Position numbers and translations under genes: made by a program. The notes under the pieces were generated by a model, which was not told where the DNA came from, did no database searches, and worked only from the letters and a program-made list of their open reading frames with translations. From NCBI GenBank assembly GCA_965117035.1, contig OZ220748.1, positions 2,046,001 to 2,110,000 of the forward strand: 64,000 nt of DNA, read 5' to 3'. Shown one piece after another: positions 62,003 to 64,000 of this stretch; positions within the stretch are counted from its first letter, which is position 1; every line of letters starts with the position of its first letter. The DNA comes from CAZENU01 sp965117035. GTDB taxonomy: Bacteria; Chloroflexota; Dehalococcoidia; Lucifugimonadales; CAZENU01.

Positions 62003-64000
62003 ATGACTGGGAGTGACTTGAAGACACAAGAACGCATTGCTGCCGAGAGCTCCAGGCTTCATCGCCTGTTCACCCTGGGCGCTGGTAGCGTTTCGCTGAC
62101 CGGCGAAACGCTCCACATCGAAGGATCTATTGGCGGTGGGCCGCGCAAGATACCGGTGGGGTCCATCGACTCGATCACGGTTCGACCGTCGTGGTTTTGG
62201 CATCGGTTGACCATCCGCCTGGGCGATGGGACCGAGCGCTCAATCGGAGGCCTCGACGTGAAGGAAGCCGTACGGGTCCGGGATGCGGCAACTGAGGGAG
62301 CCGTCCGCGTCGCCAAAGCGGTGAGCCCTGATCTGAAACGGCTTGATGAACAGATGCGCCAACACTTCGCCGGCGACCACTATGCCCGATACAGCGAATC
62401 CCGAAAGCTGCACCAGGCCCTAGCTCCGGTCCTACAGGAGTGCAGAGGACTCACCAGAGAGCGTCTCGACCAGGAAGCGGCAGGGGCGATTGGACGGCTT
62501 GCTCCCCTCGAATCGGTCGAGGGATTCGAAGGGGCGAGGCGGCGTGCGAACAGCCTCTTCATCTCGAAGAACGTCCCCACGGTGCAGACAGCCGCATCCG
62601 GGACCCTTCGGCATCCTCTGACGAAAGAACAGGCCGAAGCGGTTGCCACCGACGAGGACGCGACACTTGTGCTCGCCGGGGCGGGAACGGGCAAGACCTC
62701 GGTCATCGTCGGGAAGGTCGCCCATCTCGTCCGTAACGAGGACGTTTCCCCCGACGAAGTTCTGGTCCTGGCGTTCAACCGCAAGGCGGCCGACGAGATA
62801 AGAGGACGGCTCAAAGGCGACCTCTCGGCGGCGCACGTCCACACCTTCCACAGCTTCGGTCGCCGCGTCATAGCCGAGTCCGAGTCCGCCCCCACCATCT
62901 CGAAGCTCGCAGAGGACGACCTCGCTCTCAAACGCGCCGTCGACGCCATCATCGGCGAGCTCCTCAACGACCCGGAGCAGTCGAAGTCCGTGATCGACTT
63001 CATCATCTACCATCACGCGCCTTACAAGTCTGCATTCGATTTCGACACCCTCTACGAGTACGAGGAGTACGTCCGAGACATCGAGCTGCGGACGCTGAGC
63101 GGGGTCCTGGTCAAGAGTTTCGAGGAGCTTGAGATCGCAAACTACCTCACGGAGCACGGCGTCGAATTCCGGTACGAAGACCCGTACGGGACGGCGACGA
63201 CGACGGCGACGCAGCAACATCGGCAGTACCAGCCGGACTTCTACCTCCCGGGCCACGACATCTACATCGAGCACTTTGCTCTGGACCGTGATGGCCGCCC
63301 TCCGCCCGGCTGGCGAGGGTACGCGGAAGGGGTCGAGTGGAAGAGGGCAATCCACCGTCAACGGGGCTCGACGCTGGTGGAGACCCATAGCTGGCAACAC
63401 CGGCAGGGCGTCCTGCTTGAGACGCTGCGAAGGCGGCTCGAAGAGGCCGGGGTTCGATTCGAGCAGATTCCCCGCCAAGAGTTGGTCCGACGGCTGGCTA
63501 AGGAGCAGACCTCGTGGCTGGCGGGGCTGTTGGCGACTTTTCTGAACCACGTCAAGAGCGGCAGATTGTCATCCGATGAGCTCGAATCTCGCGCCCGGCA
63601 GACGGGCGACCGTCGGCGCAACGAGAGCTTCCTTGACGTTTTCGAGCAGGTGCGCTCCCGCTACCAGAAGCTGCTGGCGGACCAAGGGGAGCTGGACTTC
63701 CACGACCTCATCAACCTTGCCTCAGACCACATTCGCGGGGGCCGATGGAAGCCTCAGTATCGTTACGTTCTGGTGGACGAGTTCCAGGACATATCAGCGG
63801 GGCGGATGGCTCTGCTCCAAGTGCTACGGGAGCAAGACCTGGCTTACTTCCTCGTCGGTGACGACTGGCAGTCGATCTACAGGTTTGTGGGAAGCGACGT
63901 CGGTCTCCTGCGCGATTGCGGCGACCTGCTTGGGCATGTAGAGGAGCGAACGCTGAGCCGGACCTTCCGATTCGCCGACGGCATACTCGGGCCTTCGACG
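62003..64000 (+). CDS. UvrD/HelD-type helicase with inserted nuclease domain (3' end outside window)
   Basis: At least 666 residues, cut by the window end. Residues 1-200 include a PH-like beta domain (GSVSLTGETLHIEGSIGG). The SF1A helicase has Walker A AGAGTGKT at 225-232, motif Ia LAFNRKAADEIRGRL, HTFHSFGR, motif II DEFQD at 592-596, motif III VGDDWQSIYRF and LSRTFRF. Between motif Ib and II lies a nuclease-like insertion (about 385-480) with QPDFYLP (Asp412) and IYIEH (Glu423), as in helicase IV-like proteins of defence loci. ATG 62003 lacks a good Shine-Dalgarno; a TTG at 62018 after GGGAG is an alternative. Confidence 0.85.
   Translation, partial: MTGSDLKTQERIAAESSRLHRLFTLGAGSVSLTGETLHIEGSIGGGPRKIPVGSIDSITVRPSWFWHRLTIRLGDGTERSIGGLDVKEAVRVRDAATEGAVRVAKAVSPDLKRLDEQMRQHFAGDHYARYSESRKLHQALAPVLQECRGLTRERLDQEAAGAIGRLAPLESVEGFEGARRRANSLFISKNVPTVQTAASGTLRHPLTKEQAEAVATDEDATLVLAGAGTGKTSVIVGKVAHLVRNEDVSPDEVLVLAFNRKAADEIRGRLKGDLSAAHVHTFHSFGRRVIAESESAPTISKLAEDDLALKRAVDAIIGELLNDPEQSKSVIDFIIYHHAPYKSAFDFDTLYEYEEYVRDIELRTLSGVLVKSFEELEIANYLTEHGVEFRYEDPYGTATTTATQQHRQYQPDFYLPGHDIYIEHFALDRDGRPPPGWRGYAEGVEWKRAIHRQRGSTLVETHSWQHRQGVLLETLRRRLEEAGVRFEQIPRQELVRRLAKEQTSWLAGLLATFLNHVKSGRLSSDELESRARQTGDRRRNESFLDVFEQVRSRYQKLLADQGELDFHDLINLASDHIRGGRWKPQYRYVLVDEFQDISAGRMALLQVLREQDLAYFLVGDDWQSIYRFVGSDVGLLRDCGDLLGHVEERTLSRTFRFADGILGPST

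Overview
The window is a GC-rich bacterial chromosome segment with a conserved, mostly vertically inherited left and middle part and an accessory right end. No rRNA is present. The mix fits a Chloroflexota lineage of the Dehalococcoidia/SAR202 kind: Fn3 lipoproteins with Cys-rich turns, DUF1501/DUF1800 pairs, PhyH, Gfo/Idh/MocA and SDR catabolic enzymes, TTG/GTG starts and an EF-P without the usual PGK loop. This placement is inference from gene content.

1-3250 holds tig (5' cut by the window), clpP and clpX in an operon. 3339-4213 is a nucleotidyltransferase-like/XRE pair with its own promoter, resembling a toxin-antitoxin module. 4336-9845 is a seven-gene minus-strand operon: aroQ, Xaa-Pro peptidase, efp, xseA, xseB, a PHP phosphoesterase and a rhomboid protease with a TPR tail. 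10026-20136 holds a PadR regulator, a TolB-like lipoprotein, a glycoside-hydrolase-like propeller protein, a Gfo/Idh/MocA oxidoreductase, a 1286-residue repeat lipoprotein ending in a gluzincin metalloprotease domain, and a branched-chain-type solute-binding lipoprotein.

20145-25503 is an ABC export-type operon (membrane protein, winged-helix regulator, ATPase, 1208-residue FtsX-like permease) behind a strong promoter that contains nested palindromes. 25573-26151 is filled with dispersed intergenic repeats. 26152-31809 contains an Fn3 lipoprotein and a segmental duplication: a truncated amidase 5' end, an amidohydrolase, then the intact amidase. 31827-35325 carries NUDIX, PhyH, SDR and acyl-CoA dehydrogenase genes. 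35436-38438 is a copper-resistance operon (CsoR, CopA, YHS protein) with a CsoR-like operator. tRNA-Leu(CAA) lies at 38539-38626. 38664-45651 has DUF1643, an eIF2B-like protein, a thioesterase, a DUF1501-DUF1800-NHL operon and a phosphotriesterase-family enzyme.

45749 to the end is a defence and mobile-element island with visibly lower GC and different codon use. It has a DUF262/HNH protein, a RelE/HigB-XRE module, an HNH nuclease with zinc ribbons, BrnT-BrnA, a giant DUF4011-helicase-nuclease-DUF3320 protein (Hhe-like) next to an N6-adenine methylase with a nuclease-like N-terminus, a replication-relaxation-type winged-helix protein followed by a large inverted repeat with iteron-like motifs, a membrane-anchored excisionase-like DNA-binding protein, and a UvrD/HelD-type helicase with an inserted nuclease domain that runs off the window. 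The best candidates for something undescribed are the helicase-nuclease/methylase/relaxation-protein cluster with its inverted repeat, and the repeat lipoprotein-metalloprotease.
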